A stretch of 64,000 bases of DNA from Lewinellaceae bacterium (GTDB lineage: Bacteria; Bacteroidota; Bacteroidia; Chitinophagales; Saprospiraceae). Location of the stretch: assembly GCA_020636215.1 (NCBI GenBank), contig JACJYG010000010.1:372001-436000 (forward strand), in the 5' to 3' direction. A model generated the notes under the pieces. It was not told the DNA's origin. It saw only the letters and a list, made by a program, of their open reading frames with translations, and did no database searches. Positions within the stretch are counted from its first letter, which is position 1; each line of letters starts with the position of its first letter. A program made the translations under genes and the position numbers. Below, piece by piece: positions 42,671 to 51,355 of the stretch.

Positions 42671-45600
42671 TTAGTTTTGTAAAGGCCATGCCCAAACCAC
42701 CTTCCCTTCTTTCTGGATGATATAGCCGATTTTCTCACCCCGTTCCACTCTGATAATATTGGGGTCCTCAAAGGTTTCGATCCTATCGTATTCCGGGTCC
42801 AGTAACAGATTCCCTTCTTTATCCAGCAGGCCGTAATAGAGTTGCGGGTTAATAATAATGTTGCCATCCGGTTGGATATGAAGGCGGTTAAACTTTGGAG
42901 GTACGACCATTACCCCCCTGGTATTAATGGCCCCGTTTTTTGGGGCTTGCCCTTTTCCATTAGAAATAGGTTTTACGCCGGCAACACCAAGTTGAAAAGG
43001 TGAAATCTCTTCAAAATACCGTCCAAATAGATTATTTCCGGAAGCATCGGCATAATAGGCTCGATTGGTGTCCGAGTTTTCGGATTGGGTTGATTGCCAT
43101 GTAATTCCAAAGATGCCCTCCGAAAAAAATAATGGCGCACCTTTGGCAAGCAGAATTTCATCTCCGGCATTATTGATGATAGACTTCCGCCCGTCATTCT
43201 CAACCAGGGTTACCCCTCCGATGAACGGTTCCGCTAAAGAAAAGGGGCCGTTAATTCGGACCTTGCCCAGGGTGTCCAGGTAAAACCACCCTTCCTTTTG
43301 GCTGGAAAAAACGGCTATCAAACCTTCGGAAACTATGGAAATATCGTCGTATTTCGTTGGAATCGACTCAATTCCCGACCGGTTGATCAGCCCCCACTTT
43401 CCCGATGGGGATTTAACTTTGGCAAACCCATTTACAAACGCTTCGATCAGGGCATATTTGGCAGGGCTAAGAGGGGCGCCATTTCGGTTGAGCAGCCCTT
43501 TCAACTTATGTTGGACGTCCGTATAGATTGCCAGGCCGGTCTTTTGGAAAGGAAGGATTTCCTGGTAGGCCCTCGGTTCCAGAATGAAATGTCCCGAAGT
43601 ATCGATCAGTGCTGCTCGTGTCTGGCCATCTTCCAGGATCTTTTTCACTGCGGCAATTCCGCCGGAGAAATCCATGGGCAAAGAAAACAGTGTGAATAAA
43701 ATAGGATCGGACGAGCCAATGGTATCGTTTCTGTAGTAAAAATCAGGCGGGATAACTACTTCCCCTTTTGTATCGATGCACCCCCATAGCCAATCCTTTC
43801 CCTTCTGTTTGAACCAGCAACGCCCACCTTTGAAATTGCCCAAAAATTGCCAGGCCTTTCCCGGCAGATCGGTTGTCAAGGCAACCTTTCCTTTCGGATC
43901 GATGAACACACAATACCCATTAGTATCGACTACTACCGCCAACCCTTCAGAAAAGGGGCGTGCCTGGGTAAATTGTGGGGCAATCACAATATTTCCGGTG
44001 GTATCGACATATCCCCAGCGGCCATCTGAGTTTTTAAACTGGGCTAATCCTTCGGAAAACGGCCGCAAGCGGGTTTCATTAATGAATATCTCGTGTCCCT
44101 TTGCAGTAAAGAAGAAAGTAGGCGTTCCCCGGGCAATTATTCTGAAATAGTTGGTGTAATTGGTTAATCCACTATACTGGATGGGGATAATTTCCTCGCC
44201 GGAAGCATTAATTACGCCCTCCTCCGCATCGGGGTTTCCCCATATATCATTAACATCCGGGTTGCTTTTAAAAATAAACGCAGTTTCATTGGGGTAAAAG
44301 TCGCTTGCGTAGTGAGCATCCGTTTTGAAGATCAGTTTTCCGGCCGTATCGATAAAAGCCCATTTGCAGGAATCCTGTGGGGTGCTTACAGCATAAATTT
44401 CACCCAGAGAATTGGTTTCTCTGGCGCCTACCCATTTGATGCCAAATTCATTATAAAAGTCTGGCAGAGCAGCAATTCCGAATTTCAGGGGATATTCCGG
44501 CCTTATCCCTTTTATTTGCTTTATGCAGGCCAGCCTTCCACCTATACATACGCGGGCCCGGCCATGGACAAAAGGGCCGATGTAAGTGAACCGAAGCGGT
44601 TGGCCATTGTGTTGAAGCGTTTTTCCATTCCTATCTATCAATCCCATCTGGCCATCTTTGTCAATGAATGCCGTGTGTTGATAGAGCGAATCAAAGGATC
44701 TAAAGCCAATGAATTCAGCCTGGCTGATTGGTTTTTCAGCTATCATGTCAAAAAGCGACTGTCCGGCAACAGTTGCATTCAGTACATTTTTGGTGAAACT
44801 GTTGACGATTGTTTTTTCTCTATGGCTAAAGGCTGTTAATTGATTGGGGACCAAGGCTGTTATGGTCATTGGCCGTTCCGGAAAAGGCAGTATTTGGATC
44901 AAATTCTTTTCGACTTTTCTATCTGCGCTCTGGGCATTCGGCTCTATGATTTCAATTTCGAATATGGCCAATTGATTTGATTTGGGATCTATATCTACAA
45001 CAAGCCGCCTTGGCTTAAATCGGGCGGCCTGGTATGGAGTGGCCGGCAATTCAGGCATTACCGGAGCCTCTCGTCGCAGCTTCTCCTGGTTCTTTGAAAT
45101 GAAAATCGATCTTGCGTGAAATTTTTCCTCCCGGAATTTTCCGTTCTCATCCAGAATATAATCTACGTAGGCTACATCTTGTCCCTCGATTGGAGCACGG
45201 AGGCGGGCTGAATCTAAAAAGAAAATATGCTCGAACAGGCAGGGGAGGGAATCCGTGGATTTCTGATTTATGGTAAGGGCGCCGTATTGGCGGCCTTTTT
45301 GGCAAATGGCAATATCTTCCCTGAACGCTTCGATTATGGTATATTGGCAATCAAAAACTGGTTCTTTGCTACGGCTCAGATCGATAATGCCCCACTTGCC
45401 AAACCGGCTGGCTTGAAAAACACCGGCTTTTCCGGATGGTTGGATAAATTCGAAAGGAAGAGAAACATTATTTCCTGCATCATCGATCAGATAATCTACC
45501 TTACCTCTATTATCTGCGGAATGGTTGAATATGGTATACTTTTCATCCAGGGGAAAATACCAGGGAGAATATTTAGCCTTTTGCTGGCGGCTTTTACTAA

Positions 45601-46519
45601 TTGGATCCTCCCCGTTTTTGGGCCTTAAGTAAGCTTTGTCACTTTTCAGCATTCTCCTTTGGAGGCTACTCCACAGCTCGACCTTTGGCGATTCGGAGGG
45701 CACCATTACCGACAAGCGGTCATTGATCCGTTCGACTATTTCGTACTTTGAATCACCTGGTTTAAATTCCCCTTTGGAGTCTCTTATCAACAACTGCCAG
45801 TAATTTTCAATTTTGACGGCGACGAAATCTTCCGCCAGGGCCAGAATATCTTCATACTTTCCAGGAAAGGCCTTTTGCCCTGAAATATCGATCAGGCCCC
45901 AAGTCTTTTCTGAAACCCCGTACCTGACTTTGAAAAAGCCAAATTTACCGGCTGTTTGAATATCCGCAAATTGGTGCGGTATGGCCATCTTTCCACTAAT
46001 TTCCCGAAGCCCCCAGCCATCTTTATTTTTGACAAAAAAATAAGTTGAATCTCCGGAAGGGTGTTTATCCCCCAGGCAGATGTCTTCATAACGGGCCTGT
46101 TCAAAATATTGCCTGCCGGTAGAATCTATCAGGGTGAAAAGGGAATCCAGTTCAACCGCAAAAAACTCATCGGCCACTACTCGTATCCGCTTGTAATCAT
46201 TGGGCAGCTTTTCGTTGAGATAGGGGTCGAGAAGGCCGACCTTTTCATCTAATTCAAATAAACGGTAAGGAGAATCGCCACCATTGAGGGCAGTGCTGTT
46301 GTAGGGGAGGTTGATATCGCCAATATAGTCGTATTTTGGCGGAATGACAGTATCGATATAGAGAAAGGGAGCGTGGTAAATCTTGATATATCCGAACTTG
46401 TGGTTCACCCGTATGGGGTACACATCTACCCATTCATCTGCTGTACTTTGCCCTGTAAGGCTCATACAGGCTCCACTCCAGATTAAGAACAGGAACAGGT
46501 GCCGGGCCATTCGATCCAT
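42671..46519 (-). CDS. Large secreted WG-repeat protein
   Basis: About 1282 residues, with an N-terminal signal peptide (RHLFLFLIWSGACMSLTGQ) and no membrane helix after it. Nearly the whole length is WG-type (KWG/GYxD) repeats, each about 45-50 residues, with the pattern GxIDxxGxxxIPxxYxxIxxFxEGLA. Examples are GLINRSGIESIPTKYDDI and WGYVDTTGNIVIAPQFTQAR. A non-repeat insert (about 520-620) breaks the array. WG repeats are thought to bind proteins or act as a rigid scaffold; here the ligand is unknown. No sorting tail is visible, so export past the outer membrane is uncertain. It lies 18 bp after the receptor-like gene, so both are one operon. The ATG at 46519 is used; 46510 also works. Confidence 0.85.
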   Translation of the reverse strand: MDRMARHLFLFLIWSGACMSLTGQSTADEWVDVYPIRVNHKFGYIKIYHAPFLYIDTVIPPKYDYIGDINLPYNSTALNGGDSPYRLFELDEKVGLLDPYLNEKLPNDYKRIRVVADEFFAVELDSLFTLIDSTGRQYFEQARYEDICLGDKHPSGDSTYFFVKNKDGWGLREISGKMAIPHQFADIQTAGKFGFFKVRYGVSEKTWGLIDISGQKAFPGKYEDILALAEDFVAVKIENYWQLLIRDSKGEFKPGDSKYEIVERINDRLSVMVPSESPKVELWSSLQRRMLKSDKAYLRPKNGEDPISKSRQQKAKYSPWYFPLDEKYTIFNHSADNRGKVDYLIDDAGNNVSLPFEFIQPSGKAGVFQASRFGKWGIIDLSRSKEPVFDCQYTIIEAFREDIAICQKGRQYGALTINQKSTDSLPCLFEHIFFLDSARLRAPIEGQDVAYVDYILDENGKFREEKFHARSIFISKNQEKLRREAPVMPELPATPYQAARFKPRRLVVDIDPKSNQLAIFEIEIIEPNAQSADRKVEKNLIQILPFPERPMTITALVPNQLTAFSHREKTIVNSFTKNVLNATVAGQSLFDMIAEKPISQAEFIGFRSFDSLYQHTAFIDKDGQMGLIDRNGKTLQHNGQPLRFTYIGPFVHGRARVCIGGRLACIKQIKGIRPEYPLKFGIAALPDFYNEFGIKWVGARETNSLGEIYAVSTPQDSCKWAFIDTAGKLIFKTDAHYASDFYPNETAFIFKSNPDVNDIWGNPDAEEGVINASGEEIIPIQYSGLTNYTNYFRIIARGTPTFFFTAKGHEIFINETRLRPFSEGLAQFKNSDGRWGYVDTTGNIVIAPQFTQARPFSEGLAVVVDTNGYCVFIDPKGKVALTTDLPGKAWQFLGNFKGGRCWFKQKGKDWLWGCIDTKGEVVIPPDFYYRNDTIGSSDPILFTLFSLPMDFSGGIAAVKKILEDGQTRAALIDTSGHFILEPRAYQEILPFQKTGLAIYTDVQHKLKGLLNRNGAPLSPAKYALIEAFVNGFAKVKSPSGKWGLINRSGIESIPTKYDDISIVSEGLIAVFSSQKEGWFYLDTLGKVRINGPFSLAEPFIGGVTLVENDGRKSIINNAGDEILLAKGAPLFFSEGIFGITWQSTQSENSDTNRAYYADASGNNLFGRYFEEISPFQLGVAGVKPISNGKGQAPKNGAINTRGVMVVPPKFNRLHIQPDGNIIINPQLYYGLLDKEGNLLLDPEYDRIETFEDPNIIRVERGEKIGYIIQKEGKVVWAWPLQN

Positions 46520-46537
46520 TTGCGTTTGGGGCAATTA

Positions 46538-48841
46538 TCAGCTGCTTGCCAATTCTATTAAATCTTCGAGGTCTTCTTTGCTTTTGACTTCCCTATTCTC
46601 AATCCTCATTTGGAAAACATATTCCTTACCCTTAGCCTTTTTCATGTTTTCCAATTCTTCTCTGAAGTCGCTTTGGGTAAACAATGCCACCCGGCCCTCT
46701 GGTAGAACAGCCAGAATCTTATTATCGGAACTTGGGCTGAACCGGAAGTAGCGCCAGTCCTGCTGTGACAGGCCAACCACGGTCCGGTTATCACCCGTAA
46801 TGAGGTAAACCATTACAACTTCCTTTATCTCTTCGGGGTAGCCTTTAAAGTCAAAATCTGCCAGAAGGGGTACAGCATCCGGTTTTTTCCACAAGACATC
46901 GTAATTGTGAATTCCAAAAGATTGAATGCGGACAGTCCTTCTGAATGCAGCCTGTTGTTGAAAAAGCGCCTGCTTGTTTTTAACCAGCTCCAATTTTGCC
47001 TGGTAATCGGCCAACAGCTTTTGGTATTCTGCCTGGGCCTGGGCAAGGTTTTTTCCAGCCAAGGCAGTCTTTACCGGAATACTGTAAAGGGAATCGCCAA
47101 TAAGCGTCAACTGATAGATACCGGGTTTATTGGTGGGCTTCAGCTCCTTTTTCCTCCAAAGGCCAGGTTTGGCGATCCACTTATTGTTTCTGGGGTCCAG
47201 TTTTTGATCCTCACCGGCATAGGTGAGCACCGGAGGCTTATCGCCCGCCAGTTCGGGGCACTGTCTTAGATCCAGGTCCTGGAATAACAATTTATCCTGT
47301 TCCGGTGTGGCTTTGGGCTGGACTGGCGGGCGTGGCGTAAGTTTTTCCAATTCCTTTTGCTGTTCTTCAATGATTTCCGGAGGAAGCTCTTCTTTTTGAG
47401 GGGCGCCGGAAGGCCCCTTGTTAATCCAGTTCCCTTGCCCTTCGTCAAAAAACCAGAAATCGTAATCTCCGTCTACTCTGGATCGAAATTCCACTTCTAT
47501 CGTTTTGCCTTCGGCTAATGCTACTGGTTCATTGTCCTGGTAACCTTCAATCTTAAACATTCCGGCTGTCTGCATCCATTCCTCACCACCATCTTCCTGC
47601 CGCACCTTCATTGGAATTCCGGATGAAATGATCTCCTTGGCCTCATGAAATTCCTGAAACCGGATCTTTACGGGGCCGGCCGCCAGGCCGCCATCACTAT
47701 TGATAAATGAATTGGCGGGAACTTTCAATTGGGCGCCCGACCGGAGCTTCAACAGAGCAGGTTGACTGGGGTCTTCAATGATCAATTCTTCCGCGTCTTG
47801 TTGAATGGAATGGAAAGGCCTGTTAACTACTAATTTTGCATAAGGCGGGGCATCGGAAATCCCCGCCGCCGCGGCATCCACCGGGCTGCTACTATTGAAC
47901 AATTCAGTGTTTTGTAACAAACCAATTGATGCCGTCGTAATGATTGCCACTGAGGCAGCAATTATCGCCACTTTGGAGGTGACGAACTGGCTGATGCCTT
48001 TCCAAAGAGACTGTTGAACCATGGCCTCTTCCGTTGATACGGGCGCCTCTTCTTGCCCCAGAGGTTCCATGATGGTGGGTAATCCCAGCGTAAATACAAA
48101 ACCGGAATGACGGAGGGGAAGGCCCATGCTTACTTCCTCCATCAATTGAGTTACGACCTCAATCTCTTCCTGCAGGACCAGCTCTTTGCGGATCTTTTCC
48201 CCTTCTTCGATCGTAATTATGGAAACTTTTAAAAACAATGGAAAACGTCCCTCTTTCAAAGGTTTGAGAAAGAATAACCATTCGGTATAATCATCCTTTT
48301 CAACCTTTTGTATGGCCGATGAAATGGTCCGGATCTCAAAAGCACGGTCTGAATTCGGGTCGACCAATTCCACTTCTATCCGTTCATCTATGCGGCGCAG
48401 CGACCGGATGTGGGTATCTTCCCCGTTAGTGAAGTCCTCCAGGAGTATCGACCTGTCGAAAGCAAGGCGCACTGTACAAAGGCGCTCCGCTTGTACTTCC
48501 ATCTTCGATGGGATCGCATACAAAACGCTTCCGAACTTTCCCTTTGGGTTGCTTTCTTCATTAAGGTATGCAAAGTCCTTTTCATCAAGAATGTCAATCA
48601 AGGTGAGCAAGTTGGCAGTTAGGGCGGACTGCCGGATTTGTAGCAGGTCTGGATTCAGCGTGTTTTGGATTTCCTGCAACTTCAACTTATGGAATTGCTC
48701 GCTGAGTTGAATGAGTACGTTGTACTTTTCAGAGTGGCTGGGCAGGGCGTTTTTTAATTCTTTGATCGCTTCCCCCATATTATTGGTGGCGATAAGCGCC
48801 TTCAGCTCTTCAAGTAGTACCTGGAGTTGGTAGGTGTTCAT
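46538..48841 (-). CDS. Membrane receptor-like protein with EAD11-like and ZU5-like domains
   Basis: A 767-residue protein of a kind I do not recognise by name. Residues 1-90 are helical and resemble the effector-associated domain EAD11 of bacterial conflict and signalling proteins (LEELKALIATNNMGEAIKEL; a second, Leu-rich helix pair follows). Residues 100-235 form a beta-rich region beginning LYAIPSKMEVQAERL. One transmembrane helix lies at about 289-309. Outside, residues 355-480 resemble the ZU5-type fold (LKVPANSFINSDGGL ... SSGIPMKV ... TAGMFKIEGY). A Pro/Glu-rich hinge, a coiled coil (about 595-640) and a last globular part end the protein. The first gene of the operon, it precedes the WG-repeat gene by 18 bp. 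Domain calls are by eye. Confidence 0.75.
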   Translation of the reverse strand: MNTYQLQVLLEELKALIATNNMGEAIKELKNALPSHSEKYNVLIQLSEQFHKLKLQEIQNTLNPDLLQIRQSALTANLLTLIDILDEKDFAYLNEESNPKGKFGSVLYAIPSKMEVQAERLCTVRLAFDRSILLEDFTNGEDTHIRSLRRIDERIEVELVDPNSDRAFEIRTISSAIQKVEKDDYTEWLFFLKPLKEGRFPLFLKVSIITIEEGEKIRKELVLQEEIEVVTQLMEEVSMGLPLRHSGFVFTLGLPTIMEPLGQEEAPVSTEEAMVQQSLWKGISQFVTSKVAIIAASVAIITTASIGLLQNTELFNSSSPVDAAAAGISDAPPYAKLVVNRPFHSIQQDAEELIIEDPSQPALLKLRSGAQLKVPANSFINSDGGLAAGPVKIRFQEFHEAKEIISSGIPMKVRQEDGGEEWMQTAGMFKIEGYQDNEPVALAEGKTIEVEFRSRVDGDYDFWFFDEGQGNWINKGPSGAPQKEELPPEIIEEQQKELEKLTPRPPVQPKATPEQDKLLFQDLDLRQCPELAGDKPPVLTYAGEDQKLDPRNNKWIAKPGLWRKKELKPTNKPGIYQLTLIGDSLYSIPVKTALAGKNLAQAQAEYQKLLADYQAKLELVKNKQALFQQQAAFRRTVRIQSFGIHNYDVLWKKPDAVPLLADFDFKGYPEEIKEVVMVYLITGDNRTVVGLSQQDWRYFRFSPSSDNKILAVLPEGRVALFTQSDFREELENMKKAKGKEYVFQMRIENREVKSKEDLEDLIELASS

Positions 48842-48909
48842 TATCTTTTGTTTTCATGGTTTTCGACCCGGGAAAGCTCCAATTTTGATTCCCGTGTAAA
48901 TGTCAACTA

Positions 48910-48937
48910 GAGGGGGAGGCTGTTCAGAGCACCCCTC
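48910..48937. repeat. Inverted repeat upstream of the receptor-like gene
   Basis: GAGGGG (48910-48915) and CCCCTC (48932-48937) arms, 16 bases apart, in the leader of the minus-strand receptor-like gene. No run of T follows in that direction. Confidence 0.4.
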
Positions 48938-48985
48938 CAGTTTTAAAATTAAGGTATTCTTTTTAAGCTGCAAAAAATATATACA

Positions 48986-49068
48986 AAAAATGCGTAACTA
49001 TCTAGGTGCTCTCCTTGGGGCGCCGAAAATGCCGTCCCGGAAGACCTCCTGAATAGTTACAAAAATAC
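48986..49068. mobile_element. Candidate 67-bp MITE with 8-bp flanking repeats
   Basis: GTAACTAT (48994-49001) and ATAGTTAC (49053-49060) are perfect terminal inverted repeats of an imperfect palindrome; its arms stay similar for about 28 bp. The flanks AAAAATGC (48986-48993) and AAAAATAC (49061-49068) match at 7 of 8 bases, as a target duplication would. The 8-bp size and GTAA ends suggest IS66-like mobilisation. No transposase is in the window. Confidence 0.55.
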
Positions 49069-49090
49069 TTGTATTAAAGCTTTCAGGAAC

Positions 49091-51253
49091 TTATCCCTTC
49101 GGGTGCGCCAATTGCATCTCCTCCACCAAATGGCCGGCGCCGGCGTATTTATCGATGATAAAGAGGATATACCGGATGTCAACCATGATATTCCTGCATA
49201 TAGAGGCATCGTAGTTGATGTCGCTCATCGTACCTTCCCATACGCGGTCGAAATTCAGCCCGATCAAATTGCCGTAAGCGTCAATGGCGGGGCTGCCGGA
49301 GTTGCCACCTGTAGTATGGTTAGTGCCGATGAAGCAGATGGGCAGTTTCCCGTCCTCGCCGTAGGGGCCGTAATCCTTTTTGTGGTATAGTTGCCGCAGT
49401 TTTTCGGGTACGTCAAATTCATAATCACCAGGTACGTATTTTTCCATTACCCCTTCCAGGTAGGTTTGTGGTTCGTATTCCACTGCATCACGGGGCTGAT
49501 AACCGGCCACATTGCCGTAGGTGACTCGTAGGGTGCTGTTGGCGTCCGGGTAAAAACGCTTTTCCGGGAATACCTCCATTTGCGCTTTCATGTATTGTTG
49601 CTGGAGCAGGTCAATTTCATCCTGTATCCGGTTGTATGCTTCGAGTACTTTTTCCTCGTTGATCTCGGAAATCCTGCGGGCCAGTACATAGGCATAGTCT
49701 TCTTTCAACAGTTTGACAAAGGCATCGGGGCCGGCGGCAATAGCCTGGCGCAGGATCTCGGGTTTGACCAGATTCGTCTTGGCAAAGACGATCTGCGCCA
49801 GTTCTGCCGGGTCTTTTTGGGCATCGACGAATTGGGTGATGGCGAAATCCGACTGGTGGTCCGGATTGACTTCATTGAAGTACACCTCCATCAGTGCGGC
49901 GAATACCTGCCGGTCGATGTCAGGCTGGTAGTCTTTGAAAAAACCGTCCAGGTAGCCCTGAATGCGTTCCATACGGCTTTCCAGGGCGGCGCTGCCATTG
50001 GCATCGTATTGTTTCACCACGCCATGCAGGGTGTTGGCCAGGCCGAACAGTTCGATGTTGCGCCCGGCGATCTCGCCGATATAGTCCCGGCTTTTGGCAT
50101 AGGGCTCCAGTTCGGCGTACAGCTTTTCGAATTGGGGCAGTAAGTTGCCGTATAGTTCCTTCCATTCCGGATTGGCGTCGACCCGCTTTTGGAATTCTTT
50201 TTCATATTCTTTCTTTCGGCCGACGCCATCGGTGGCTTTCACGCCCTGGCTTTCTCCGATCCATTTCTTCCAGGCATTGGCAATGCGGGATTGTTTGGAA
50301 GCATACTGGATACGCACTTTCGGGTCTTTGCGCATGGCCTCATTGATGATATTCAGGGCCCGGTCGCGAATGCCGATGCGGATGGGGTTGATCACATTAA
50401 CCCGCTGGTCGATGGCCGGGGAGGGCAGGTATTCTTCCGTGCGGCCGGGGAACCCAAAAACCAGAGTGAAATCGCCTTCGGAGATGCCATCCATGGAGAC
50501 GGGCAGGAAATGCCGGGGTTGGTAAGGCACATTGTCCGGGGCATAATCTGCCGGTTTGTTATCCGGGCCGGCATAGATGCGGAATAGGGAGAAATCTCCG
50601 GTGTGCCGCGGCCAAACCCAGTTGTCCGTATCAGCGCCGAACTTGCCGATGGAAGAAGGCGGCGCCCCCACCAGGCGGATATCCCGATAGGTTTCCGTAA
50701 CGAACAGGAAATACTGGTTGCCTTCGAAGAAAGGACGGATCATCACATCCTGATAAGCTTCCCGGGCCGCTGCCTGTTTCACCTTTTCGGTATTGCGGGC
50801 CACCCAGGCCTGCCGCTCTTTGTAGTGCATTTCCGGCGTAACCATTTCCAGCACCTGCTCCGTTACATCTTCGATGCGGACGATGAAGGTGACCGTCAGG
50901 CCGGGATTGGGCAATTCCTCGGCGCGGGACATCGCCCAGAAGCCATCCTGCAGATAATTGTTTTCCAGCGAAGAATGGGACTGTATCTGCCCGAATCCGC
51001 AGTGGTGGTTGGTCAGTATCAGTCCCTGGCTGGAGATCACTTCTCCGGTGCAACCGCCGCCAAACTGAACGATGGCGTCTTTCAGGCTGCCCCGGTTGAC
51101 GCTATAGATATCTTCTGCGCTCATCTTCATCCCCATGCTCTGCATCTCGGCTTCGTTGAGTTGTTTGAGCAGTAAGGGTAGCCACATGCCTTCCGTAGCG
51201 AAGGCCAGGTTTGCAATCCAGGTGATTAAAAGAAGAATGATTATTTTTTTCAT
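49091..51253 (-). CDS. S46 family dipeptidyl-peptidase, DPP11-type
   Basis: Periplasmic serine peptidase that removes dipeptides from oligopeptides, about 720 residues after a signal peptide (MKKIIILLLITWIANLAFA). The chymotrypsin-fold triad is seen as His in LTNHHCGFGQIQ, the expected Asp in the WPRHTGDFSLFR region, and Ser in TGGNSGSPAID. Eighteen residues past the catalytic Ser is Arg in LNFDRVWEG, the residue that gives Asp/Glu preference in DPP11; DPP7 has Gly there. The ATG at 51253 is chosen for a clean signal peptide; an in-frame ATG lies at 51271. The NhaC-type gene is upstream on the same strand, 102 bp away. Confidence 0.9.
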   Translation of the reverse strand: MKKIIILLLITWIANLAFATEGMWLPLLLKQLNEAEMQSMGMKMSAEDIYSVNRGSLKDAIVQFGGGCTGEVISSQGLILTNHHCGFGQIQSHSSLENNYLQDGFWAMSRAEELPNPGLTVTFIVRIEDVTEQVLEMVTPEMHYKERQAWVARNTEKVKQAAAREAYQDVMIRPFFEGNQYFLFVTETYRDIRLVGAPPSSIGKFGADTDNWVWPRHTGDFSLFRIYAGPDNKPADYAPDNVPYQPRHFLPVSMDGISEGDFTLVFGFPGRTEEYLPSPAIDQRVNVINPIRIGIRDRALNIINEAMRKDPKVRIQYASKQSRIANAWKKWIGESQGVKATDGVGRKKEYEKEFQKRVDANPEWKELYGNLLPQFEKLYAELEPYAKSRDYIGEIAGRNIELFGLANTLHGVVKQYDANGSAALESRMERIQGYLDGFFKDYQPDIDRQVFAALMEVYFNEVNPDHQSDFAITQFVDAQKDPAELAQIVFAKTNLVKPEILRQAIAAGPDAFVKLLKEDYAYVLARRISEINEEKVLEAYNRIQDEIDLLQQQYMKAQMEVFPEKRFYPDANSTLRVTYGNVAGYQPRDAVEYEPQTYLEGVMEKYVPGDYEFDVPEKLRQLYHKKDYGPYGEDGKLPICFIGTNHTTGGNSGSPAIDAYGNLIGLNFDRVWEGTMSDINYDASICRNIMVDIRYILFIIDKYAGAGHLVEEMQLAHPKG

Positions 51254-51355
51254 AGTTGCGTGTTTTGTCATTTATTATTGCTCCTGTTTACCAAAGGTTT
51301 AGAAGGGTGAGAGCGGTTTAGTAGGGTTTAGATTTGCTTTTCCGTTATTGCTTAC

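Noticed and set aside
43298..45628. Several plus-strand frames of 120-175 codons
   Set aside because: All lie antisense to the WG-repeat gene and follow its repeat period.
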